Assembly: GCA_964537285.1 (NCBI GenBank)
Contig: CAZHZT010000019.1
Span: 1 to 62,628 of the forward strand
Length of the DNA: 62,628 nucleotides
Reading direction: 5' to 3'
Origin: CAZHZT01 sp964537285
GTDB lineage: Bacteria > Bacteroidota > Bacteroidia > Chitinophagales > Saprospiraceae
Of the stretch, positions 1 to 8,530 are shown in pieces; position 1 is the stretch's first letter, and every line of letters starts with the position of its first letter. The notes under the pieces are model-generated. The model was not told the origin of the DNA. It saw only the letters and a list, made by a program, of their open reading frames with translations, and ran no database searches. Both the position numbers and the translations under genes were made by a program.

Positions 1-188
1 GAGGCCGAAAGGGCTATTTTGCGAAGCAAAATAGCCCTTTCGGCCTCCCTCAAAATAAAATATCACCGCGAAGCGGCGTAAATCTGTTTTGGATTTCCAA
101 AACGAGAATCGCTGACATTGAGTTGGTTTTCACTCATTGCAAAGGCTTTTCTTTTGATTTGATCTAACCTGTTGATTTGTCAAAGAAC
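1..188. repeat. Hairpin-centred intergenic repeat, left half cut off by window edge
   Basis: Positions 1-22 and 26-47 are exact reverse complements with a GAA loop at 23-25, so the tip reads GCGAAGC. The arm that follows (48-118) matches the left arm of the element at 12281-12480 in reverse complement, sharing the blocks GCGAAGCGGYGTAAAT and TGGATTTCCAAA. The repeat ends with TGTCAAAGAAC at 178-188, a motif found before several other genes here. The left arm would lie outside the window. Confidence 0.75.
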
Positions 189-271
189 TATTAAGTATAT
201 AAGTGAGTCTGGGCTTAAGTAATGCTGTGAACGACTCAATATCTTGCATTTATTATCGAAAAACTCTAGTT

Positions 272-1513
272 ATGAAGCTAAAATTCTTTACTTGCATTTT
301 CTTTCTGATTGTAGCTCAATCGCAAATGATAGCACAATCAAATCTGTTCCTTGATACATCGTATACGGCGGAACAAATGGTGAATGATTTTTTTGGAAAT
401 TCTTGTGTCACCCCATCAAACGTAACGTTTACGGGAGGATACCCCGCAATGTCTTATTTCGAAGCAGCCAACACGGATATTGATATCAATGCTGGTATAT
501 TCCTCTCTTCCGGAAGTGTTTTCAATGCAATTGGACCTAATGACCAAGCTGGTATAAGCACTTCATTTAATGCCCTGGGAGACGTTGACTTAGATGCTTT
601 AGTCGGTGTACCTACTTACGATGCGGCAGTACTGGAAATGGATATTATTCCAGAGACAGATACCATCTGCTTTTATTACATTTTTGGCTCCGAAGAATAC
701 GAAGAATTTGTAGGAACGAGTTTTAATGATGTTTTCGCATTTTTTATTGATGGCCCCGGGTATAATGGTCCAACAAATATTGCTTTGGTGCCAGGAGATG
801 TTATTCCTGTATCCATTAATAACGTAAATCAAAATATGAATACTTCCTATTATCAGAATAATGATGGGGGAGTGCATACCCAATACGATGGACTTACGTT
901 AAAGTTACCTGCTAAAGCGATAGTGACTCCTTTTGAAACCTACCATGTCAAGATTGCTGTAGGAGATGCCGCGGATCAAATATACGATTCTGGCGTGTTC
1001 CTGGGTATTGAAAGTTTATGTGGCGACAGCCTTTTGACGCCTCCTGCAGATTTTATCGTTGTTCAATCGGGAGATACCATTGAAGTGTTGAATAACTCGC
1101 GTTATGCAACATCTTATTTATGGGACTTTGGAGATAACACGACTTCTAATCTGCGTCATCCTGCACCTCATATTTACCAGGAACCGGGGGAATACCAATT
1201 GACGCTAATTACCAACAACTGGTGTTGCAGCGATACTTTTCAAACAACTGTAGAAATTGAGGAAACAGTGAATACGAAGTTGTTGAATGAAGAGGCTTTC
1301 AACATTTTCCCTAATCCAGTTAAGGATAATCTTACCATTGCCATCGATCAGTGGGCAACAGTGAATTTATTTGATTTACAAGGAAAGCTTCTTGTGAGTC
1401 AGGTAGGAAGCGAAAATATTAATTTTCAAATGACCAACTTGTCAAACGGCATTTACTTCCTTGAAATCATTATTGATGATACCGCATTTATTAAGAAAGT
1501 TATAAAAGAATAA
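272..1513 (+). CDS. Secreted choice-of-anchor L / PKD protein with T9SS sorting domain
   Basis: This 413-residue protein starts at the ATG at 272, which gives a clean signal peptide (MKLKFFTCIFFLIVAQSQ); the longer frame from GTG 203 adds a non-signal leader. Residues of about 25-250 match the choice-of-anchor L domain (FYYIFGSEEYEEF, then a long beta-rich stretch ending VFLGIESL). A PKD domain follows (YLWDFGDN near 290). The last 80 or so residues are a type A T9SS sorting domain (NIFPNPV, then GIYFLEI, basic end). It should be exported and anchored or released at the surface; the ligand or substrate is unknown. It is monocistronic and faces glgB across a hairpin. Confidence 0.85.
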   Translation: MKLKFFTCIFFLIVAQSQMIAQSNLFLDTSYTAEQMVNDFFGNSCVTPSNVTFTGGYPAMSYFEAANTDIDINAGIFLSSGSVFNAIGPNDQAGISTSFNALGDVDLDALVGVPTYDAAVLEMDIIPETDTICFYYIFGSEEYEEFVGTSFNDVFAFFIDGPGYNGPTNIALVPGDVIPVSINNVNQNMNTSYYQNNDGGVHTQYDGLTLKLPAKAIVTPFETYHVKIAVGDAADQIYDSGVFLGIESLCGDSLLTPPADFIVVQSGDTIEVLNNSRYATSYLWDFGDNTTSNLRHPAPHIYQEPGEYQLTLITNNWCCSDTFQTTVEIEETVNTKLLNEEAFNIFPNPVKDNLTIAIDQWATVNLFDLQGKLLVSQVGSENINFQMTNLSNGIYFLEIIIDDTAFIKKVIKE

Positions 1514-1552
1514 AAAAGTAGTTCGTCCAACCGGTAAGAAAATCATGTTTTG

Positions 1553-1607
1553 GGGATGCTCGTTTTTTTGAGCTTTTCGAAGAAAAACTCAAAAAAACGA
1601 GCATCCC
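1553..1607. terminator. Bidirectional terminator hairpin between convergent genes
   Basis: A stem of about 25 bp with one bulge (GGGATGCTCG arm) closes on a C-GAA-G tip. It lies between the stop of the secreted protein (1513) and the stop of glgB (1649). T-tracts inside the stem suit termination from either side. Confidence 0.75.
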
Positions 1608-1648
1608 ACAAGAAAAAATTATCCTGCCAGGGGCAGCCATTTCTTTGT

Positions 1649-3577
1649 TTATTCCTTTAAAACCTTCTCGTACACTAATATAGACAAAGGTGGCAAGTTC
1701 AGTAAAACAGAATGATCTTTTCCATGCCATTTTTCCTCTTCTGCTTCAATGGTTTCTCCATTTGTAAGGCCATCGCCTCCGAATTCCTTATTATCGGTGT
1801 TCAAGATTTCCCTGTAAACTCCGGCATCCGGAACACCAATGCGGTAAGACTGACGTTCAAGAGGTGTAAAATGGCCAATAATAATCAGTGGAGCAGTATC
1901 CTCACTTTTTGCCTTTCGCATAAAGATCACAACACTACTCTGAGTATCATCACCTGCAATCCATTCAAAGCCTTCCGGAGAGAACTGAAGTTCGTGTAAG
2001 GCTTCTTTGGACATGTAAAGTTCATTTAGCTTGATTATCAACGTCTGAATTCCTCGGTGAAAATCGTATTGAAGTAGATCCCAGTTCAGTTGGGACTTGA
2101 AGTTCCACTCTGTTGTTTGAGCAATCTCTCCGCCCATGAAAAGCAGCTTCGATCCCGGGTGCATATACATAAAAGCATAGAGCAGTCTTAAATTAGCAAA
2201 ACGTTGTTCTTCATTACCGGGCATACGGCCAATAAGAGATGCTTTGCCGTGTACCACTTCATCATGAGAAAGGGGAAGGATAAAATTTTCGGAAAAGGCA
2301 TAAGAGAAACTAAAAGTAATCATGTTCTGGCTGTACTGCCTGAAAAACGGATCGTGTTTAAAGTATTCCAGCGTGTCATGCATCCAGCCCATCATCCATT
2401 TCTGGTCAAAACCAAAGCCACCTTCTTTTACAGGATGGGATACCTTGGGATAAGCCGTTGACTCTTCTGCGATTGTGTAAACATCTGGCATCTCTTTATG
2501 AACCACTTCGTTCATCTCTTTGATAAAATCAATGGCTTCCAGGTTTTCATTCCCTCCAAATTGATTCGGAACCCACTCGCCTTCTTCACGTGAATAGTCA
2601 AGATAAATCATTGAGGCCACGGCATCTACCCGTAAGCCGTCGGCATGAAAGTTTTTTAACCAGAAGAGAGCATTACTGATTAGAAAAGATCGTATTTCAT
2701 AACGGCCATAATTAAAAATGTAGCTGGTCCAGTCGGGATGAAACCCTTTGCGAGGGTCAGCGTGTTCGTAAAGGTGAGTGCCATCGAAATAAGCTAAGCC
2801 ATGCCCGTCAGTGGGGTAGTGCGATGGTACCCAGTCAAGGATGATCCCTATTCCTTCTTGATGAAGGGCATCAACCAGTTGCATGAAATCCTGTGGTTTT
2901 CCAAAGCGGCTACTCGGGGCGAAATAGCCTGTAATCTGATATCCCCATGAAGGGGCATATGGATGCTCCATTACCGGCATGAACTCTACATGAGTATAGC
3001 CCATCTTTTTTATATAGGCCGTCAATTCTTCAGCGAGTTCCAGGTAATTTAAGGAGCGTTGTTTTTCTCCTTCGAGCTTTTGCTTCCACGACCCAAGGTG
3101 CATTTCGTAAACAGCCATTGGTGCGCTTTGCTTGTCCACCTTTTGGCGTTTTTCCATCCAGGCCGTGTCTTTCCAGTTATACTCTAAATCCCATACTATT
3201 GAAGCTGTGTTGGGGGGCGTTTCCCAGAGTAGCGCATAGGGATCTCCTTTGTCAAATATTCTTCCTCTGTAGTCTTGAACAGCATATTTGTAAACCGTTC
3301 CTTTTTCTAATCCTGGGATAAAACCTTCCCAAATTCCTGAGTGGTCCAACCTTGGAAAAAGTCCGTGAGACGTTCGGTTCCATTGGTTGAAATTACCAGT
3401 AACGGAAACGCGTTGAGCATTGGGGGCCCATACAGCAAAATAAGCCCCTTTCTGGCCATCTACTTCAATAGTCTGACTACCCAATTTTTCGTAAATGCGA
3501 AAATGTTTCCCGGCTCGAAAAAGATAAATGTCCTGTTCTCCCAGGATACTATGTGGAAGTATTTGAGTGTTTTTCAT
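1649..3577 (-). CDS. glgB: 1,4-alpha-glucan branching enzyme
   Basis: A 642-residue GH13 glycogen branching enzyme, which makes alpha-1,6 branches in glycogen. A CBM48 domain occupies about residues 35-115 (FAVWAPNAQRVSVTGNFNQW). The catalytic barrel has the expected motifs: DWVPSHYPTDGHGL, GLRVDAVASMIYLDY with nucleophile Asp318, the acid/base Glu at 371/372 in AEEST, and LPLSHDEVVHG with Asp439. The start at 3577 is preferred; the frame runs on to 3652, but that extension falls in intergenic repeat-like sequence. No other glg gene is adjacent, though a stand-alone CBM48 protein lies 0.7 kb upstream, beyond one small gene. Confidence 0.96.
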   Translation of the reverse strand: MKNTQILPHSILGEQDIYLFRAGKHFRIYEKLGSQTIEVDGQKGAYFAVWAPNAQRVSVTGNFNQWNRTSHGLFPRLDHSGIWEGFIPGLEKGTVYKYAVQDYRGRIFDKGDPYALLWETPPNTASIVWDLEYNWKDTAWMEKRQKVDKQSAPMAVYEMHLGSWKQKLEGEKQRSLNYLELAEELTAYIKKMGYTHVEFMPVMEHPYAPSWGYQITGYFAPSSRFGKPQDFMQLVDALHQEGIGIILDWVPSHYPTDGHGLAYFDGTHLYEHADPRKGFHPDWTSYIFNYGRYEIRSFLISNALFWLKNFHADGLRVDAVASMIYLDYSREEGEWVPNQFGGNENLEAIDFIKEMNEVVHKEMPDVYTIAEESTAYPKVSHPVKEGGFGFDQKWMMGWMHDTLEYFKHDPFFRQYSQNMITFSFSYAFSENFILPLSHDEVVHGKASLIGRMPGNEEQRFANLRLLYAFMYMHPGSKLLFMGGEIAQTTEWNFKSQLNWDLLQYDFHRGIQTLIIKLNELYMSKEALHELQFSPEGFEWIAGDDTQSSVVIFMRKAKSEDTAPLIIIGHFTPLERQSYRIGVPDAGVYREILNTDNKEFGGDGLTNGETIEAEEEKWHGKDHSVLLNLPPLSILVYEKVLKE

Positions 3578-3768
3578 AAAGGTTACAGTTTTCTTTATGA
3601 GGCAGCCTGAAACATAAGTTTTTCCGAAAATTTGGGATGACTCATGTTTCAAGCTGCTTTAATATTAAAATCACACCTAAGGTAATAATTTTAACAAACC
3701 TTTAAAGCTATCCGGGGAAAACTTTCTTCTTTCATGAGGTCTAAAGGTTGAATCAAAAAATTAAAAAC

Positions 3769-4254
3769 ATGCAATTTAACAGTCTTAAAAAAACGCTATT
3801 TATTGTGGCAGCCTTTTTGTTTGTTGCCATTAGTGCTCAAGCGCAAGGCCGCGGCCAAGGATGGGGACAAACTCAGCTTTCTGAAGAAGAGCAAAAAGAA
3901 AGATTAGAAAAAGTCGCTGAAAAGCTAGAATTGACAGCAGATCAAACGGAGAAATTCATCGAAATTGAACAAGCTTTTATAGCCGATGCTCAAAAGCTAA
4001 GAGCTGAGGATAGCGATCGGGAAGAAAAAAGAAACAAGATAATGACGCTAAGAGATAAAAGAAATGTTGCACTAAAAGAAGTATTGACCGAAGAACAATT
4101 CACTAAGTATCGGGAAGGAATACAGAAAAGAGTTCGTGCCAGAAAAGGAAAAGGTAAACGCGGAAAAGGAGACAAAGGCAACAAAGCTAAAAAAGATAAA
4201 AATAGTGAAGAGATAGAAAACGAAGAATCTGAACAGCCAGAAGGAAAAGAATAA
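3769..4254 (+). CDS. Small secreted Spy/CpxP-like helical protein
   Basis: The 161-residue product has a signal peptide (LFIVAAFLFVAISAQAQ). A helical region follows with the repeated pattern LxLTADQxEKFxEIE and KEVLTEEQFTKYREG, resembling the LTXXQ-type repeats of periplasmic Spy/CpxP-like proteins common in Bacteroidota. The tail from about residue 125 is a low-complexity run of Lys/Gly/Arg then Glu, likely disordered. ATG 3769 is used because it starts the signal peptide; a TTG at 3748 is possible. A chaperone or stress role is inference only. It is a lone gene, divergent from glgB and convergent with the CBM48 gene. Confidence 0.6.
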   Translation: MQFNSLKKTLFIVAAFLFVAISAQAQGRGQGWGQTQLSEEEQKERLEKVAEKLELTADQTEKFIEIEQAFIADAQKLRAEDSDREEKRNKIMTLRDKRNVALKEVLTEEQFTKYREGIQKRVRARKGKGKRGKGDKGNKAKKDKNSEEIENEESEQPEGKE

Positions 4255-4280
4255 AATAAATTGAAGTTAAGATTGCTTCG

Positions 4281-4338
4281 CGAGGGCTGTTCAAAATGTA
4301 GTGCTATAGCTAATGTACTACTTTTGAACAGCCCCTCG
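4281..4338. terminator. Terminator hairpin between convergent genes
   Basis: The arms CGAGG(G)GCTGTTCAAAA pair across a structured loop, with a one-base bulge. It lies directly between the stops of the Spy-like gene (4254) and the CBM48 gene (4346). Confidence 0.7.
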
Positions 4339-4345
4339 TGATTAA

Positions 4346-4660
4346 TTAATTCATGCAGCTTACTACTGAATTTTCAGTACCGAAAGGGGAAGAGACATAA
4401 GCATCAGCCTCTTCGTCATTCGTCCAAGTTTCGTTGTCAATGAGGTAACGAAACTGGTAGTCTTTTCCAGTTTCCAAGTCGATTACTGCTTTAAAAGAAC
4501 CGTCTTTCAATTTTTTCATTTCAACAGGATTCTCTTGATTCCAATCGTTGAAATCTCCAACGATTACCACATTTTCTGCTTCTTTAGCTTCTTCGATAGC
4601 CAGTCTGAATGTGGTTTTACAAACAGGCTTAGATTTTAAGAATTGCTTTGAAATACTCAT
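4346..4660 (-). CDS. Stand-alone glycogen-binding (CBM48 / isoamylase N-terminal-like) protein
   Basis: This 104-residue protein is essentially one CBM48/AMPK-beta-like carbohydrate-binding domain: TTFRLAIEEAKEAENVVIVGDFNDW, then KKLKDGSFKAVIDLETGKDYQFRYLIDNETWTND. The Trp/Asn-rich GDFNDWN motif and the FRYLIDN strand are typical. There is no catalytic domain and no signal peptide, so a cytosolic glycogen-binding or adaptor role is likely. Location near glgB (one gene away) fits a glycogen link, but they are separate units with terminators between them. Confidence 0.8.
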   Translation of the reverse strand: MSISKQFLKSKPVCKTTFRLAIEEAKEAENVVIVGDFNDWNQENPVEMKKLKDGSFKAVIDLETGKDYQFRYLIDNETWTNDEEADAYVSSPFGTENSVVSCMN

Positions 4661-4815
4661 ACCGCTAAATGGTTAAGATTAAACAATTAGGTTGTTTGAA
4701 TGAATGCAACACCAAATGAAGGTGCACCATTAGAATAAAATCGGGGCAAAATTATATATCTTTTTTATAACTGTAGCTATTTTTTATTCTTTTTTGCCTC
4801 ATTATCAGTGGGTTT

Positions 4816-4850
4816 ATAAAAAAAAAGCGCTTCCTCTCGCAAAAGGAAGC
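4816..4850 (-). terminator. Rho-independent terminator for the 2TM gene
   Basis: On the minus strand GCTTCCT...AGGAAGC forms a 7-bp stem followed by GC and a run of T. It is downstream of the gene at 5050-5352, on the far side of the 89-bp element. Confidence 0.6.
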
Positions 4851-4941
4851 ACCTCTTTAGGAATTACAATCAAAATTTTTCTATACCTTTCAAAAGGTTG
4901 AGCTAATTTATTGTTGTAAAACGTGTTAGCTACGGAAAACT

Positions 4942-5046
4942 CTTTTTTTGGTAGTGGGTAGAATCCGTTGATGGATTTATCTAATAAGCTTTACAACTTA
5001 AGGTTAACACTCCTCATCAACCGGTTTTACCCACTACCCTTTTTTT
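4942..5046. mobile_element. 89-bp miniature element, copy 1, with 8-bp target duplication
   Basis: The element is 4950-5038 (89 bp). Its ends are GGTAGTGGGTA and the exact inverse TACCCACTACC; the inverted repeat continues imperfectly to about 24 bp. It is flanked on both sides by CTTTTTTT (4942-4949 and 5039-5046). Copy 2 at 48330-48418 is its reverse complement with only two differences. It lies between the stop of the 2TM gene and its terminator and carries no reading frame. Confidence 0.85.
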
Positions 5047-5049
5047 AAC

Positions 5050-5352
5050 CTATACCAGGTCTTTTTCCTTCCATTTTGGCTCTTTTTCAATAGGATCAAT
5101 TGGTTCAGGCTCATCATATTCTTCTAAATGACGGTTTTTGGCTAATTCAGCAGCCTGGAAAACGATCCCTATGCCCCAGAAGAAGAAAGGATATATTGCC
5201 CACCAATGTCCAGGATAAAAAAAGGCATTTATGGCAAAAAGCATCCCACTAACCGTAATCCATGAAATTACATCGTTTCTAAATGATTTTGGAGTAACTG
5301 CTTTGCGGCCATTTCTTCTTTTGCCATGTCTTTGATTTCTGCACATTCTCAT
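5050..5352 (-). CDS. 2TM domain-containing membrane protein
   Basis: A 100-residue protein with a basic N-terminus (about 20 residues rich in Arg/Lys), two closely spaced membrane segments (ISWITVSGMLFAINAFFY and WAIYPFFFWGIGIVFQAAEL) and an acidic, proline-rich tail. This fits the 2TM domain family of Bacteroidota, where the module often sits on histidine kinases or stands alone. No function is known for the stand-alone form. The frame contains two possible ATGs at the start (residues 1 and 3). Confidence 0.65.
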   Translation of the reverse strand: MRMCRNQRHGKRRNGRKAVTPKSFRNDVISWITVSGMLFAINAFFYPGHWWAIYPFFFWGIGIVFQAAELAKNRHLEEYDEPEPIDPIEKEPKWKEKDLV

Positions 5353-5461
5353 TGTTTTTTTATTTCAAAATACAATAAAATACGGTCAGAATCAATAACT
5401 TTCGATAAGTTCAAGGAAAAAAACGAGGAAAGGAAAATTGTAAACCCGTGGCAATACGGGT

Positions 5462-5824
5462 TTACAATTTTGAGGATCTAAATGCGAAAAGCTTAGTCCA
5501 TAAACTTCCTGTTAAAGCCCCGAGGCCGCCTACCAGGCCACCTATAACTCCTGTAATTAGTATTAACAGAGCGCCTGGAACACCTCCAAAGAGTTCTTTT
5601 AGCTTTTCAGATAAAATACTCTCATTCCCCATGTCTAACCAAAAAGCATATCCAGCCCAGAGCAGAAATATCGCAAGGAAACCCATGCTGAAACTGCGGA
5701 TTGGAGAATACCCGCTCCATACACCAGCCAGAGCAGCTATTAATGCGATGCTCCACCAGGATAGATACAATTGTGCGAAAAAACTTACTAAAATGATAGA
5801 GAGTACAAATATTAAAAATCTCAT
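5462..5824 (-). CDS. Small hydrophobic membrane protein
   Basis: The 120-residue product begins at 5824, where its ATG overlaps the TGA of the penicillin acylase gene (ATGA), so the two are translationally coupled. It has about four membrane segments (FLIFVLSIILVSFFA, WWSIALIAALAGVW, FSMGFLAIFLLWAGYAF, PGALLILITGVIGGLVGG) and a short basic C-terminus. I do not recognise the family. The coupling suggests a role linked to the acylase or simple operon membership. Confidence 0.7.
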   Translation of the reverse strand: MRFLIFVLSIILVSFFAQLYLSWWSIALIAALAGVWSGYSPIRSFSMGFLAIFLLWAGYAFWLDMGNESILSEKLKELFGGVPGALLILITGVIGGLVGGLGALTGSLWTKLFAFRSSKL

Positions 5825-8226
5825 TTTGAGGAGCACTTTATTTTGAATAATGGAGAAATATCTTCCTTATTTTTTAATAGCTTTAGCTGGTAATATTCGC
5901 CTTTGGCCCAATCGTAAACGGAATTACTGTAAAATGGACTGCCTGGGTTACCGGACTGACCGCCAGGATAAATGCCAAAGGCCTTGGGTTCTGGCCCCAT
6001 TTCAATAATCATTTTCCAGGATGGGCCATTTGATTTTTCCATAGCATTGAGCGCTTCGTCATAGCCCCCCATATCAAGGTCTGAAATACTGAGGGCATCA
6101 ATTCTTCCTAAATGAGGGATACTAAAATTCATATAGTCCTTCCAATCTGTGAGTTCAGTAGTATCCATCCATGCAACCACTTCGCCAAAAGCTTTTGTAA
6201 TGACTTCTGAAGCGGTTTCTTTTTCTTCCGTTTCTAAAATATCAAAGAATTGATTTTCCGGAAATTTTTCAATAATTTCGATGGTCCGCCAAGTTTCTGG
6301 GCTGTGTAATTGAAGATCGTCCTCTCTGTCAAGTATTTCATCCCATATTAATCTGTAAGTATTTTGCCACCATTTATCAAAAATTACCGATGCTTTTGAC
6401 GTTTTGTTGAAGCGGTAATCCCAGTTTTTGAGCAAGGTATGAACTTCTTTGTGTTGAGTGATTTGGACGGAATCCAGGTTTTTTAGCAATAAAGGCAGCG
6501 CTTCCTCTGCCTTGAGGCTGTAGTTGTCATTTTGAAGGGACATCATATCCTCCACGGTCAGGTTATTCATTTCCTCTAACTTTCGGTTGAGATAGCGACC
6601 TCTGTAATCATTAAAACGACCATAGTAGTAAAATGGATAATCGGGGGTAGTGGAATGTTGGTTGGCGGAAGAGACGAACCCCCGGGGAGGGTTTTTAACC
6701 ATTGGGGTAAATTTGGAAGGTACAACACCTTTCCAGTCGTTTCCGGTAGAGTCTCCTTCCATAATGAATCGTCCCTGATATTTTTCTTTAATAGGGAACC
6801 TTCCCTGTATTCTAAGGGCTATGTCTCCATCTTTTGCAGCGAATACAAAGTTTTGAGGAGGGGTGTAATAGTTTTCAAGAGCATTGGAAAAGTCAGCAAA
6901 AGATTTTGCTGCGCTAAGATGGAGAAAAACATTGACTTCTTCAGGGTGAGGTTTCCTTTGTGCCATCCAGTGCATGGCAAGGTCCTGGTAAGGGTGCCCC
7001 TTGTCTTCATAAACTACTGGCCCCCAATAAGTATAGTTCACTGTGTCCAGGATGTCTTCTTGGTTCCGGACTTTGATGACCTCAACTACTTTTTCGGTGT
7101 CTGTTGGTTTTCCATCGAGAAAATACTGCGTTTTTGAAGAATCTACCCAGTGGATGCGGTACCAGTCCAGAATATCTTGTCCGACATTTGTTTCACCCCA
7201 AGCGATATTTTCGTTAAAACCAATAATAATTCCGGGTACGCCGGGAAGGGAAACACCATAGCTGTTAAATTCGGGCGTTTGAATCTGAATTTCATACCAT
7301 GTGGAGGGGAGGGTAAGGTTTAAATGAGGATCATTACACAGGATTGGAAAACCAGAAGCCGTTTTAGAACCACTGACTGCCCAGTTGTTGCTACCGATAT
7401 TAGCTGGGGGTTTGGGATAGGGTTTATGGTGGATTTTCCCTAAATAAATGGATGAGGTATCACTTGATTGATTGTTGGCTTCAGGCCAAGGGGTGCCTTC
7501 AGGGATAACTGGGGATTGCTTTGGATTATACTCGGGGAATAGAAAGTCGAAAATATCTTTTCCAAAAACATTTAGCACATTTGTTTCCTCGATATCGAAT
7601 TCTGTTCGGCAAAGGCTATTATTCATAGAATGAATAAAAAGAGCCGTTTTGAAGGTTGTCCATGCTTCCGGAGCGAAGTTCATAAGTTTATATTCCAGTG
7701 GATAGTTTTGGGGGGAAAGCTCTTTGATAAAGGAATTTACTCCATTGGAATAAGCTTCCAGGAGCTTATAAGTTCGTGGGTTTTGTTGCCAGCTCCTAAC
7801 GGAGGTTTCGGCTGCCGTACGGAAACCCTGCCTTCTTTTTAAGCGGTCAAACTCAATCAGGCGTGGGCCAAGGATTTCAGCAAGGCGGCCTCCGGTTGCC
7901 CGAGTTGAGATATCCATTTGCCAAAGGCGATATTTAGCATGAAGATACCCTTGGGCAAACATAGCATCGGCAGCGTTTTGAGCGAAAATATGGGGAACGA
8001 GGCGCTCATCAAAAATGATTTCGATTTCTTCGGTAATACCCGAGCTCTTGAGTTCCAAATCAGAATACCCGTTGGTAGGCTCGGCATTCTGCCAAAAGCC
8101 TGTAAAAGGAGAAAAGAAAGAGCCTAAAGGAGGAAGGTTGTCCAGGCCTGTAGTGATCTTCCCGTCTAAAATTAAAATAAAAATTACGGTTACTAAGAGG
8201 CTAAGAATAAATTTTAAATAGCGCAT
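5821..8226 (-). CDS. Penicillin acylase family amidase (Ntn hydrolase)
   Basis: An 801-residue S45-type protein. An N-terminal membrane or signal segment (FILSLLVTVIFILILDG) is followed by the alpha region with YLHAKYRLWQMD. The precursor cleavage/nucleophile site is GSNNWAVSGSKTASG with Ser279 as the expected autocatalytic nucleophile; NDPHL and GIIIGFNENIAWGETN follow in the beta chain. Members hydrolyse amides such as beta-lactam side chains or acyl-homoserine lactones; the substrate here is unknown. The start at 8226 is chosen because upstream codons to 8301 lie in AT-rich spacer. It overlaps the next gene by 4 bp. Confidence 0.9.
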   Translation of the reverse strand: MRYLKFILSLLVTVIFILILDGKITTGLDNLPPLGSFFSPFTGFWQNAEPTNGYSDLELKSSGITEEIEIIFDERLVPHIFAQNAADAMFAQGYLHAKYRLWQMDISTRATGGRLAEILGPRLIEFDRLKRRQGFRTAAETSVRSWQQNPRTYKLLEAYSNGVNSFIKELSPQNYPLEYKLMNFAPEAWTTFKTALFIHSMNNSLCRTEFDIEETNVLNVFGKDIFDFLFPEYNPKQSPVIPEGTPWPEANNQSSDTSSIYLGKIHHKPYPKPPANIGSNNWAVSGSKTASGFPILCNDPHLNLTLPSTWYEIQIQTPEFNSYGVSLPGVPGIIIGFNENIAWGETNVGQDILDWYRIHWVDSSKTQYFLDGKPTDTEKVVEVIKVRNQEDILDTVNYTYWGPVVYEDKGHPYQDLAMHWMAQRKPHPEEVNVFLHLSAAKSFADFSNALENYYTPPQNFVFAAKDGDIALRIQGRFPIKEKYQGRFIMEGDSTGNDWKGVVPSKFTPMVKNPPRGFVSSANQHSTTPDYPFYYYGRFNDYRGRYLNRKLEEMNNLTVEDMMSLQNDNYSLKAEEALPLLLKNLDSVQITQHKEVHTLLKNWDYRFNKTSKASVIFDKWWQNTYRLIWDEILDREDDLQLHSPETWRTIEIIEKFPENQFFDILETEEKETASEVITKAFGEVVAWMDTTELTDWKDYMNFSIPHLGRIDALSISDLDMGGYDEALNAMEKSNGPSWKMIIEMGPEPKAFGIYPGGQSGNPGSPFYSNSVYDWAKGEYYQLKLLKNKEDISPLFKIKCSSK

Positions 8227-8298
8227 AAACCTAATTAATAGATTACGGAAATAAATTTTGTTTAGATAATTTTTTGGGCTATAAAATTTTTCAGTTAG

Positions 8299-8306
8299 CA
8301 AATATA
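8299..8306 (-). promoter_or_regulatory. Possible -7 promoter box (TATATTTG)
   Basis: On the minus strand this matches the Bacteroidota -7 consensus TAnnTTTG and lies about 75 nt before the acylase start. I could not see a convincing -33 TTTG, so this is tentative. Confidence 0.3.
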
Positions 8307-8492
8307 TTATATCTTTACACTATGTTGCTGATTTTTTGCGAAATATAACCATTAGTTTCTGTTAAAGGCTTTTGGATTGAATTGATTTTTATAGAAAAAG
8401 CCGGCGGATCATTTTTCTGTCAGCTAATTTAAAAGGAATATTGGCTTATAGAAAGAAAAAAGTAGTTTTTGTGTTTATTTGTTTGGGTTATT

Positions 8493-8520
8493 AACCCTTG
8501 CTCAGGAGCAAGGGTTTTTT
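8493..8520 (+). terminator. Intrinsic terminator with no obvious upstream gene
   Basis: AACCCTTGCT and AGCAAGGGTT form a 10-bp perfect stem with a 4-nt loop and a T-run after it on the plus strand. No plus-strand gene lies between 1513/4254 and here except across the whole acylase operon, so it may end a short untranslated transcript from the acylase promoter region or block antisense transcription. Confidence 0.6.
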
Positions 8521-8530
8521 GTTTTTACCC

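Noticed and set aside
3578..3652. N-terminal extension of the branching enzyme to 3652
   Set aside because: The added 25 residues come from sequence resembling the TGACTCATG intergenic hairpin family, and GlgB homologues begin near the ATG at 3577.
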